A stretch of 64,000 nt of DNA. Origin: Argentina anserina (Eukaryota > Streptophyta > Magnoliopsida > Rosales > Rosaceae). This document shows, piece by piece, positions 11,153 to 21,649 of the stretch. Below the pieces are notes generated by a model that saw only the letters and a list, made by a program, of their open reading frames with translations, made no database searches and was not told where the DNA came from. Position 1 is the first letter of the stretch. Each line of letters opens with the position of its first letter. The stretch lies in NCBI RefSeq assembly GCF_933775445.1, contig NC_065878.1:7338001-7402000 (forward strand), read 5' to 3'. Position numbers and translations under genes: made by a program.

Positions 11153-12181
11153 TCAGTGGTACTGCAAACTGCCTAGAGCATATAAAATCCCTCTACACTC
11201 ATCACGTAGCTTTTCATACAATTCATGGTTGTGCTTATCTTTCTCAGACGACAAAAGTTTAAAGAAAGTCTGCAAAGTGAGCAGACTATCAGAACCAGCC
11301 TGGTGGGAACTTCCCGCCACACGGCCAACATCAAGTGTGTTAGCCACTCTTTCCAAACCACCAAACAGACCAGGGCAGAACCTGATCATAAACTTGAGGT
11401 CATAAACACTAGGCCCACAGTACTTCCTAACCAGCCCCATGAATTCCTCAATGCCATCAGGCAAGGCTTCTCCGGAGAGAATTCTAATTAAGTATCCGAA
11501 ATCATAGGAACAATGGAAAGTGACCCAAGTCAAACAAGGAAGCAACTCTATCAACCTAGACCTCCGAGTTTCAAGTGCAAAATCACAAGATGATATACCA
11601 GACCGCTTGTTTTCATCGAAATCGATTCCTTGACGCTTCAACAACTCAATGGAGTCGTTGTTTCGCAGATGCGAGTCCGAATCGACGTCGAAATCCCTAA
11701 AGTTGAACTCCCAGCAGCAATAGGCACCATTAACAACCGGAAGACGGCCATTTGGGTCGGAAATCGTAAAGCCGAGTTGAATAATGTGAGTTTGGTTCAC
11801 ATTATCCCTCATCATTCGGTAAACCTCATCGGGACCCGCTTGGGACAGAAACCGGCGGTCAATTCCCGACGGAACCACAGTGCCGGGAAATTCAGTATCA
11901 AAAGAAGCGAACCGGTACCCTCTCCTCACCATGCCCTCAATAATGGCCAACTCCATCTTGAGATTGTAGCGGCAGACCCGGCGAACCTCTACCTTATCGG
12001 AAATCGGCGCCGGATGAGAGAAATGAGGAATCGGCAAGTGAAATTGAATGCAAGGAGGGGGAGGGGGAGGAGGGGGAGCGATCGCAAACCCCACGGCATG
12101 AGCCCGAGGAAGCGCGATCAAAGGACGGCGGAAAAACACCGGAGCTCCGGCGTCCCTCACCATCATCATCTGCACCGACAT
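11153..12181 (-). CDS. CCR4-associated factor 1 (CAF1) family deadenylase
   Basis: A 342-residue, intronless gene for a probable CCR4-NOT complex ribonuclease that shortens poly(A) tails of mRNAs. It belongs to the DEDD nuclease fold: D-x-E in FDTEFPG (about residues 94-100), NQTHIIQLG and WEFNFRDFD in the core, the conserved aspartate in HCSYDFGYLIRIL (about 225-235), and SHQAGSDSLLTLQTF (about 290-305), which carries the last catalytic aspartate. The family's usual length is about 270-340 residues. The extra N-terminus of about 80 residues includes a run of eight prolines and no obvious targeting signal. The start is the first ATG of the frame, 181 bp downstream of a TATA-like sequence. Plant CAF1 genes are often intronless and stress-responsive, but regulation here is not shown. 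A decayed partial copy lies at 9165-9360. Confidence 0.93.
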   Translation of the reverse strand: MSVQMMMVRDAGAPVFFRRPLIALPRAHAVGFAIAPPPPPPPPCIQFHLPIPHFSHPAPISDKVEVRRVCRYNLKMELAIIEGMVRRGYRFASFDTEFPGTVVPSGIDRRFLSQAGPDEVYRMMRDNVNQTHIIQLGFTISDPNGRLPVVNGAYCCWEFNFRDFDVDSDSHLRNNDSIELLKRQGIDFDENKRSGISSCDFALETRRSRLIELLPCLTWVTFHCSYDFGYLIRILSGEALPDGIEEFMGLVRKYCGPSVYDLKFMIRFCPGLFGGLERVANTLDVGRVAGSSHQAGSDSLLTLQTFFKLLSSEKDKHNHELYEKLRDECRGILYALGSLQYH

Positions 12182-12361
12182 CTTTTTTCCAATTCACCGA
12201 TGATTGAAAGCTTTCAATCGTGAGAGCACAAGAGGAGAATTGAGAGAGGGCAGATCGACTTTCGATTGTGAAAGCAGAAGAGAATTGAGAATACGCAGAG
12301 AATTGAGAGAGACGAAGAGAGCCAAAGTTGTAAGGTGGAACAACTGGAATCCCTCGATCTC

Positions 12362-12461
12362 CTTTTATAAGGAGCACCAAAACGCGTCGTTTTGACGCTG
12401 GGAGTTGGGAGCAAACGCGTCAAATTGACGCTGGGAGCAAAACGCGTCGTTTTGACGCTAA
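12362..12461 (-). promoter_or_regulatory. CAF1 proximal promoter with TATA box and GACG repeats
   Basis: On the minus strand TATAAAAG lies at 12362-12369, inside a short palindrome, about 180 bp upstream of the CAF1 ATG. Just upstream are three near-identical units of about 25-33 bp built on acgcgtcgttttgacgctgg (12380-12404, 12412-12437, 12439-12461). Each contains the pseudo-palindromic pair GCGTC...GACGC. Their place next to the TATA box suggests cis-elements, but no factor can be named from sequence. Confidence 0.55.
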
Positions 12462-12479
12462 CCAAATATGTTTTTTTAA

Positions 12480-13930
12480 TCTTAAATAACTTTTAATATC
12501 TTTCTAATTCCACTTATATATTCAATTATTATAAACAAATCGAAAAATTCTTTAGAAATTACATCATTATTCTTCCTAAATTAATTTTATTTTTCACTCC
12601 TAGATTCATAATTAATAATATTGTTTTTTTTCACTCATTCATTTGAAATTCGCCGAATAGTAAATTCAACACTAATATCTTTAGAACAATTTTTTCTCTG
12701 AAACAAAGTTTATCAAAATTTTATATAATTTTTCGATTAATACATAAAAATTAATAATGTTATTTATTTTATTTGTTAATAATAAAATGTGAAAATAATT
12801 AAATTATCTTATTCAATTTACTATTCCGATTTACGGTTAGCCTGAAATAAATAGATAATTGAAGAAAAACGAAAAATTATAAAATAGGCATGTTAAAAAA
12901 TTTCTTGTTTTTTTTTTTTTGCACTCTTATATCTTTTTCGTAATTTCAAATGCGTTAAAAAGGTTCAAACGAAATTGTTAAAAAATGGAGGTATAAGTAC
13001 TGTTTTGGAGGAATGAATAGAAACTGACATTTTTTAGGCAAACTATAAATTAGTACTAAAAATAGCAACCTAAATTATAAAAAAGTTAGGTCAATTTTTT
13101 CTAATTATAAAAAAGTTATCTCATTTAATTAGAAATTATAAAATAGTAAACAAATTTTAAAACAAAATTAGAAAATCATCACTTTTAAAATATTTTCCGA
13201 ACTGATTTGTTTTTCTTACACTCTTTTTCTTCTTATTTTCCATTCTTCTTTTAATTTCGGCTTAATTTTGCCGTTTGGCAATAGATTTAAGCGTGGTTGG
13301 TCCATGGTGGTGCTCCAAATTATTCCGATTAAACTTGTTAACGTAGTGAATTGTGCTGATACAATACGCTACACTTTTTGTTGATGCGATACGCCGTGCT
13401 CCTCATTCCTTTCCTGTCACAAGTAGCACGAGTTGTCAAAGTGGAGACCATAGTGGCGTAGTCTTCAACTCTCTGATGCTCAAGTCAAGTTGGTAATAAT
13501 TTATGCAGAGTAACAGTGGGTAGTTAAATGCACTTACCTTATGAGGTAAAGGGTTTGACATTTTATAGTTGAATTGAGGTGGATCATTCACTCATCTTCC
13601 GATGTAGGACAAAGTCTAGTTAAAGTGTTCTCTGGAGCCTTCTTTGGGAAGCGCGTGAGGGCGCGTCCGTAGTCGGTTTGGGTCGCGGGGCGGCCCGTTG
13701 CACAACTAGTGTGGCTGACTCACTGCTGGTATTGCGAGGCTGAGCTATTTATTAGTCTTAGTGTGCTGATAGTTGCGCTGATTATGGCGGGCATAAGCCT
13801 ATGCCAACAAAATTGAAGCCCAAGGTTCCTCAATTCGAGTTATTCTTTTCATTCTAAGCATATTCATACCTATCTTCTTTGAATTTTAACATAATCTCAC
13901 ATATTTAGACATTTCTCTCACAATGTCACA
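12480..13930. other. Intergenic, very AT-rich, with GC-richer segment
   Basis: 12480-13260 is extremely AT-rich with homopolymer runs and no gene. 13500-13810 is richer in GC and contains 'cttccgatgtaggacaaagt', a motif common in plant repetitive DNA, and GC-rich words around 13650-13700. It is probably a repeat remnant; no ends were identified. Confidence 0.45.
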
Positions 13931-13933
13931 TTA

Positions 13934-15290
13934 GGTTTTTTTTTTATATAATATAGCTTGAGACACTGGTTCTAGCAAGGTTATTAGTATTATTATTACG
14001 AAAACCCTAGAAACACTACAATTATCCTCATAGAGAACATCCCGAATAATAACGAGTGTTTCTGCTAACCAAAAATCATCAACATCTCCATGATGAGCAA
14101 GATGAAAAAGCATATCGGCCACACCATTTGTTTCTCGATATATGTGACGAAAAGTTAAATAAAGAAAAGAAGCAGCATACCGCTTACAGTCCTCCATCAC
14201 CCATCCCACAAAAGACAAATCCGCATCACCCACCGCAAGGACATTAACAAGTAATGCATAATCTGACTCTACCTCAATCTCATCCCAACCTTGATAAAGT
14301 ATCACCACAACCATACACACACTGTGATCATCTCGAACAACAACACCAATACCACCACAACCATTCGATGTCTTGAAACTACCATCAATATTAATTTTGA
14401 GTCTGCCTTGAGGAGGAAGTTCCCACTTTGTTTTCACCCTCCTCACAAAAATGCCTTTTGAGGAACAACACCCCCCAAACTCATCCCTCAACGAGCGTAG
14501 ACTTTTCCACATGGCCACAAGATTAAAGACCCCATTATTTCAAAACCACTCTATTGCGTTCAGACTATATAATCCAAAGAGAGAGAAAACATAGCAAGCT
14601 ACTCACTTGACAAGCTCATCAATGTCTCTTATCCATTCACCAATAGAAAATGACATCTACGAGCTTGGCTTCATTGGGAAAGGACACATTCTCCAAAAAA
14701 CCTCGGTCACCACACAGTCCATGAACATGTGTCTACTATCTTCAGCTGCCATTTCACAAAGAGGGCACTTTATCTCCAACTCTACTCTCCTCTTCTTTAT
14801 AGCTACTCAAGTAGGCAACACCTCCTTAATCACGCGCCACACAAGCATACAGACCTTATGGGGAGCTGCAACTTTCCACAATTTTCTTCAAAACCTATCA
14901 CCGACACCAGAGTTTGCGAAAGAGCCTGCCTCAACCCCGACTTTAGCTAACAACATGTGAACAAAATAACCATTCTTCACTAAATACATGCCCTTATGAT
15001 CATAGTGCCAAGTCAACAAATCATCTCCCCCCACCATGCTAAGAGGGATTGCAGCAATACTCCTAGCTTCACCCTTGGTAAACAACTCATTCAAAAGCCA
15101 CCACCCCACACTCCACCACCTTCATCAATCAGTTCTGCCACATCCATTGAATCAAACCCCGCCATCGGACAAGAGAATAGTTTGAAACTATAGGGAATCC
15201 AAGGATCATCCCACACCGATATACTCTCACCACTGCCTATTTGATATTTGAGCCCCCTACACTGTAGATCCATTCCCTTTAAAATCTACG
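13934..15290 (-). mobile_element. 5'-truncated L1-type LINE with RNase H-like C-terminus
   Basis: On the minus strand the order matches the 3' half of a plant L1-like ORF2. At 15090-15275: LKYQIGSGESISVWDDPWIP, typical of the region after the RT palm. At 14620-15110: a segment with LLTWHYDHKGMYLVKNGY and a zinc-binding block (CPLCEMAAEDSRHMF), resembling zf-RVT. At 13931-14518: an open 195-residue RNase H-like domain with LKINIDGSF and GCGGIGVVVRDD, then ETNGVADMLFHLAHHG. The element ends in an A-run (plus-strand T-run about 13935-13944), as expected for a LINE 3' end. EN and most of RT are missing and frames are interrupted between domains, so it is inactive. It adjoins LTR-retrotransposon gag sequence at its 5' end. 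Confidence 0.8.
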
Positions 15291-15369
15291 CCATGTAAAC
15301 GAACAGCCTTTACGAGCCTCTGACTTGATATAATGAGAATGCATGGGGAAAGTATTTTGCTGGGGTCAT

Positions 15370-15838
15370 CTCCTGAGAGTCCATGGAACTTAGGAAAATG
15401 ATGTAAGAACCCACTCTTTAACACAAAATCACTCATCTTGTCCTCCTCTGGAACAAGGTACGCTATGTTAGAGGGTGTTGTCCCCCCAACTGCTCCTTCT
15501 ACTTGGCCATTCTGCTCTCTGATCGATGCCATTTATGGTTTTGGAACTGGGTTTTCCTGTGTTGGGTTTTGAACTGTGGGCTCTGGATTAGGTAAATCGA
15601 AATTCAATTGGCTCAAAGGACACAGACTTGTCAACAATTCTAACTCTGGATCCTCAAAGAACAATGGATTAAGCCCACTAAAACTTGATGAAGTTGAAAA
15701 TGGTGAAATTGATTCAAAGTCTCTTCCTTCGTGAAATGAACAATCTGAGTTGATGAAAACGTTATCTCCCTCTCCTTGTAGTTGAATTATCTTCAGGCGT
15801 TCACTAAGTTTGAGAGATGCGCCACTAAACTTGGACAT
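15370..15838 (-). pseudogene. Athila-like LTR retrotransposon gag remnant
   Basis: One reading frame covers 15838 to about 15370 on the minus strand, interrupted by a single TAA at 15533-15535 directly before an ATG. The second part contains DFVLKSGFLHHFPKFHGLSG then DDPSK, the start of the conserved gag domain of plant Ty3/gypsy elements. The gag then breaks off near 15370 and LINE sequence begins by about 15290. With the primer-binding site at 16947-16965 this marks the 5' portion of a minus-strand element. No pol was found. Confidence 0.65.
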
Positions 15839-16946
15839 TCATGTGTCTGAAAAGACTAAGTGTTAGCAACTTTACATAATATGAAATACAAGTATGAGTA
15901 AATAAAGACTTTATTTATTTCTTTCTTTTTCTTCGTTTCTCTTTCTTTGTTTTTCTTTCTTCTTTTTGTTTTTACATAAATGTAGGACTAACACTATGTC
16001 TAATTGATTTTATTCACACAATCGTAAAATTTAAGGTACATGGAGCGGATGAGCTAACTGTGTAATGGACTGAGACAACCCCAGGTAAGGTCTTGCTTTT
16101 ATCCGATATACCTTTAACTTTTAAGGTATCATTTTCTTTTGAAACTATATATACTTATTTATACAAAGTTATTTTCTAAGTTATAAAGCAAGGTGTACGT
16201 GCAGCCCAAGTATGTTGTCTAAACACAAACTTATTCATTTGTTTCAGAAGGCTGGATAGCTAGATTCAGAGATAGTCGTAAGGCATAACTCATTTGTTGG
16301 ACACCATGGAGGCTACACCTTCGAAAGGATGTTTCCATTGTCGACTCCATCACTGAGATGTATGTCAATCTATGAGCCTTTGAGATCCAATTTTGTAAAC
16401 CTTAAACCAGGGTAATGAAAATAGCATGCCCCTTACTTAGATCGGAATAAATATGTGTATTAGACTGCTTACAAAATGTTAAAAGTCGCCATCAACCTTA
16501 AACGACCTTAGCAAAGTACAAATAGAGGGTTAAAGCTAATATTAACAAAATTGACTTTACTTATTTCGTTTACTTTAAAACTTACAATAAACTAAGAATA
16601 AATAAATATTTAACTTCCTAAAAATTTAACGAAATGTATCAAATATTCCTATACGCATACTACTACAAAACGTAAGAAATAACACATAAACAAAGAATAA
16701 ATTAACAACAAATTTTTGTTTTTATTTTTTTTACAATTTACTAGTATTGTTTTTACATTTGTACACTTTACAAGAATAAAACAAATAAAGTAAATTTTTT
16801 TGTTTACAGAATGGCACTGTGCACGATTTTTTTAACGATTTACTATTCACCGTATTGTTCACAGGAATTTATTTTTACAAATATACAATTACACAAATCA
16901 CAATATAGTACAAAATTAACACTTCAAATAATTGAGATTTTCTCAA

Positions 16947-16965
16947 TTCCCTGGCAACTGCGCCA
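16947..16965 (-). other. Primer-binding site resembling the tRNA-Asp type
   Basis: Minus strand TGGCGCAGTTGCCAGGGAA. This is close to the TGGCGCCGTTGCCGGGGA site used by Athila-type elements and complementary to the 3' end of tRNA-Asp. It lies 4 bp inside a TG...CA-type LTR edge (plus strand tgttagcacgc from 16970). It is diverged at two or more positions. Confidence 0.65.
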
Positions 16966-16969
16966 AAAT

Positions 16970-17700
16970 TGTTAGCACGCATGAGCGTCACACAATTAAC
17001 CCTGTAAAATGTCATCTTTAGTATAAAATAAGCAGAGATCGTTTAGTCCGGGTGAAGGGAACTCTAAACTTTTTGTGTTAACAAATAATGGGGGGTTTGA
17101 GATTGATTATTAACTACTACAATAAAACCTAAATTACTATTTACATGATCGACTTCTCTTTACCAAACTAAACCAAATTCACCAATGCACCACATAATTA
17201 CAAGTTTGGTTCTATCATGCATTCTAATTTATATGATTACATACTTTTAGACACCAATACAGTTAGAGCCTTAGGGGAACATTTAATCATGCATGATTTC
17301 TATTGACGTTTAGGTTGACTTAGGACCTCATCTAAATTGTATGCAATCAAGTTTAACAACACTTAGGGTAGAAATCAAATAAGATTACATTTAAACGCCA
17401 AATCTTTGTTAGAAACATGCTTCACGGTGGCGTCACTCACCATGAGGTACATGTAAATTTTCAGAATTTCCCACTTTAATTAACACAAACATATGATATT
17501 GCTTCAGTTGCCTTAAGTTTTGATTATATTAGTTTATGCAAAAAACACAATGGGGCGTCAAGCGAATCACATGAAGTCAACTATCAATTTGGTTATCATA
17601 TTATCCTATTTACGATTATGGTTAGTTTGGAGAAGTATATGATTAATCATTGAGTTGTATTTATTTTTACTATCCCAGTTTTAAGAGAAACTGTCGGCAG
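16970..17700 (-). repeat. Probable 5' LTR of the Athila-like remnant, outer end uncertain
   Basis: The inner edge at 16970 is set by the adjacent primer-binding site. The outer edge is not defined, because the second LTR was not found for comparison; 17700 is only an approximate limit. The sequence shows no gene. The rest up to the FRS3 leader is AT-rich, with a TA tract near 17930-17960. Confidence 0.4.
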
Positions 17701-17959
17701 CTCGAAAAAATATATATATCATGTTAACCACTACAATATATGGCTCGTATCAGTCGTATGTCTTAAGTAAAGTATTGTAGTTTTGTAGATTAACGTTTCA
17801 AATATCTAGAATCTATTGTTTGTAATAGATTAAATTAATAATTATATTTATTCGTATATAATTTAATAATTAATAAAAAAATTCGGGATAAGAGCGAGTT
17901 TTTTTTTTTTTTCAATTAGCCGATACCCGATATATATATATATTTATATATTATATAAT

Positions 17960-18416
17960 GAGCCTTTCTCGAACGAAATAAGATTTCTGTTTCTTCCTCC
18001 TCTTTCTTCAAACGCAGACACTGACCATTATTCTCAGTTTCTCACCTCCAAATCATTCACTCCATTTATCTTCAAATTATAAAATCAAATCGCTAAAACG
18101 GATTCAAATTGATTCATTGGATGCAAGTCATGCAACCCCCTTTGGATTTTGTCTGCGAGATCCCAATTCCCTTTCTGTTTCCTTTTCTCCTCATCTTCAG
18201 GTTTTGATTCCGGCGAGAATTTGAGTTGGGTTTTCCTTTATCCCTCAACTGCTTCTGTTAATTCGATGGAGGAACACGAACAGGCATGCCCTCTCATCTC
18301 TTTCTGAATCTTCTTTCCCTTTTTTCATCTTCTTCTCCAGATCTGCAAGTCAAGTTTCAGCGGCTAGGGTTTTGAATTCTTAATACCGACGAAGGTCTCT
18401 GTGAGTTCAATTTGGT
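17960..18416 (+). promoter_or_regulatory. FRS3 5' leader region
   Basis: Pyrimidine-rich sequence (cttcctcctctttcttc) typical of a plant 5' UTR precedes the FRS3 ATG. An earlier ATG at about 18265 opens a very short frame (MEEHEQACPLISF), a candidate uORF, unless it is removed by a leader intron. The TA-rich tract at 17930-17960 could serve as a TATA element. Transcription start is not established. Confidence 0.4.
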
Positions 18417-21400
18417 ATGGATGTTCAAGTGATTAATGTAGGAGCAGTAGGGCATAGTGGAACGGGAGACGAAGGCGACGCCCAAGGTAGTGGAGGTGGA
18501 GAAGTGAACAATGGGGAGAATCCTCGGGCTCACGACGAGGAGGGGGAGATTCCTGAGCCCTATGTGGGCATGGAGTTTCATTCCGAGGAGGCTGCCAGGA
18601 ATTTGTATGAGGAGTACGCCAGAAGGCTGGGGTTTAGCTCCAGAGTAGGCCAGTCTAGTCGGTCTAACCCCGATGGAGCTACCACTGCTCGGGAGTTTGT
18701 GTGTGGGAAAGAGGGTGTGAAGAGGAGACATGGTGATGGTTGCGACGCCATGCTTAGGATAGAGTCGAGGGGTGGTAATAGATGGGTTTCGACCAAGTTT
18801 GTTAAGGAGCATAGTCATGCATTAACGAGTCCTGGAGTGCATTATATCCGGCCTCGGCGCCATTTTGCTGGAGCTGCCAAGAATGTGGCGGAAGCGTATC
18901 AGGGGGTGGGCATTGTTCCCAGTGGTGTAATGTATGTCTCCATGGATGGGAGCCGTGCAACTTTAGAGAAGAACCGTCCAATTAGGAGTGCTTCATCTGC
19001 AGAAGCAAATCGGCAAGTCAAGAGTACTGCTCCAGTAACTCCTGTTCGGCCTCCTAGTCGAAGGAGGACATTAGGCAAGGACGCTCAGAATCTGCTCGAG
19101 TATTTCAAGAAAATGCAGGCTGAAAACCCTGGTTTCTTTTATGCGATACAACTTGATGAAGATAATCGCATGGGTAACGTGTTTTGGTCAGATGCAAGGT
19201 CACGGGCAGCTTACTCTCATTTTGGTGATACTGTTACGCTTGATACTACATACAGAGTAAACCAGTACAGAGTGCCATTTGCGCCCTTTTCTGAAGTGAA
19301 CCATCATGGTCAGACAATCTTGTTTGGTTGTGCATTACTTCTAGATGAGTCAGAGGCATCTTTTAGTTGGTTACTCAAGACATTCCTTACTGCGATGAAT
19401 GATCGCCGACCTGTATCTATTACCACTGATCAAGACAGAGCCATACAGACTGCAGTTTCTCAGGTGTTTCCAGAAGTTCGCCATTGCATAAGCAAGTGGC
19501 ATGTTCTGAGAGAAGGCCAGGAAAGGTTGGCTCACGTATGTCATGCACATCCAAATTTTCAGGTGGACCTTTATAATTGTATCAACTTGACTGAAACGAT
19601 CGAGGAGTTTGAATTGTCTTGGGATTGTGTCCTTGAAAAGTATGATCTCAGGAGAAATGATTGGCTTCAATCTTTATATAGTGCTCGTGCTCAATGGGTG
19701 CCCGTGTATTTCCGGGATTCCTTTTTCGCTGCCATATCTCCTAATCAAGGGTATGAGGCTTCCTTCTTTGAAGGTTATGTGAATCAGCAGACCACATTAC
19801 CAATGTTCTTTAGGCAGTATGAAAGAGCATTGGAGAACTGGTTTGAAAGGGAAGTAGAAGCTGACTTCGATACAATCTGCACTACTCCAGTATTGAGAAC
19901 ACCATCGCCCATGGAAAAACAAGCGGCCAATCTGTATACAAGAAAAATTTTTGCGAAATTTCAGGAAGAGCTTGTTGAAACATTTGTGTACACGGCAAAT
20001 AGAATTGAAGGTGATGGAGCTATCAGCACATTCAGAGTTGCAAAATTTGAGGATGACCACAAGGCCTACATTGTTACATTAAACTATCCTGAGACGAGAG
20101 CCAACTGTAGTTGTCAATTGTTTGAGTATTCGGGTATCCTTTGTAGACATATTTTAACAGTCTTTACAGTGACAAATGTGCTTACACTACCTTCCCATTA
20201 TATTTTGAAACGTTGGACAAGAAATGCAAAGAATGGAACTGGCCTAGATGAACGTAGTGGTGAGTTGCGTGACCAAGAGTCTCTGACATTACGGTATAAC
20301 AATCTCTGTCGGGAAGCCATTAAATATGCAGAGGATGGGGCAACTACTATAGAAACTTTTAATTCAGCAATGGCTGCTCTTCGAGATGGTGGGAAGAAGG
20401 TGTCTGTTGTGAGGAGAAACGTAGCCAAAGTTACACCTCCCACCTCTCACCTTACTGGGACTGGCTACGAGGACAAGAACAACTCTACATCAAATTCAGA
20501 TATGACCCCTTTGTTGTGGCCACGCCAAGATGAAGTTATGAAGCGGTTTAATCTTAATGATGCTGGTGGACCAGCACAAGCTGTTTCTGATTTGAATTTG
20601 CCACGAATGGCCCCGGTGTCCCTTCTACGGGATGATGGTACACCTGAGAATATGGTAAGGAATATTTCTTTTTAGTTTTTCATTTTTGTTTTGTTTTGGT
20701 TGTGTCTGTTCATGCATTTATCTTTTTTTTTTGTGCTTTTTTATTGTCTTCCCTATTGTTCTGAGTGCAAAGTCATGGTATTGATCTGGAGGCTTTTCTA
20801 TAGGTGGTACTTCCGCAACTTAAGTCAATGACTTGGGTTATGGAGAACAAGAATTCAGCACCAGGAAATAGAGTAGCTGTCATCAACCTGAAGGTGCGTG
20901 TATAAAGTGAAATTATGAAACTAGTTGTAACTTTCTGATTTTCTAGTTAGGAAAATCTGGCTGTATTAAATCTTAATAAACCAGATATCAGTGCATTTAT
21001 ACATGAAGTCCTTTAAAAATTATGATATTCTATCTCTATTATACATGAAGGCCTTTAAAAATTATGACCTTTAGTATTGCGCTAGTGATCACTTCTCTTT
21101 TACACTGTCACATTTTTTTAGCATATGAGAAACTGTTTCATTTTTTTTTCTAAAACGTTCTACTTATAACCACTGCAGTTGCAAGATTATAGCAGGATTC
21201 CATCAGCAGAATTAGAGGTTAAGTTTCAGCTCTCGAGGATTTCATTGGAGCCAATGTTGAGGTCTATGGCCTACATTAGTGACCAGCTCTCAATTCCAGC
21301 TAATAAGGTTGCTGTTATAAATTTAAAGGTACAAAAATCAAATTTCATTGCATCCCTTTTTGTAGTCGTGTGTTATATTATAAATTTGAAAGTACAAAAA

Positions 21401-21598
21401 TCAAAATTTCAAGCTCTAATTTTGGATTATCAAAATGTCATTGCATCCCTTTTTGTAGTCGTGTGTTCTATTGTTGGTTTCTTAGTTGATTATTGTAAGC
21501 GCATTTGTAATTGGTCTATCTCAACTGGAATGATAGACTAGTGTTCAAGTTCAGTGCTGCCCAGTCCATGTTCAAAGTTAAACTAGTCTAGAATCTGG

Positions 21599-21649
<51 letters not shown>

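Noticed and set aside
11630..12223. 197-codon plus-strand frame
   Set aside because: It is antisense to the CAF1 coding region, whose minus-strand frame has clear family motifs; no motif is visible in the plus frame.
20655..20675. Extension of FRS3 exon 1 to the stop at 20675
   Set aside because: A gtaagg donor at 20655 joins in phase to exon 2, and the spliced product continues with the expected FRS3 C-terminus.
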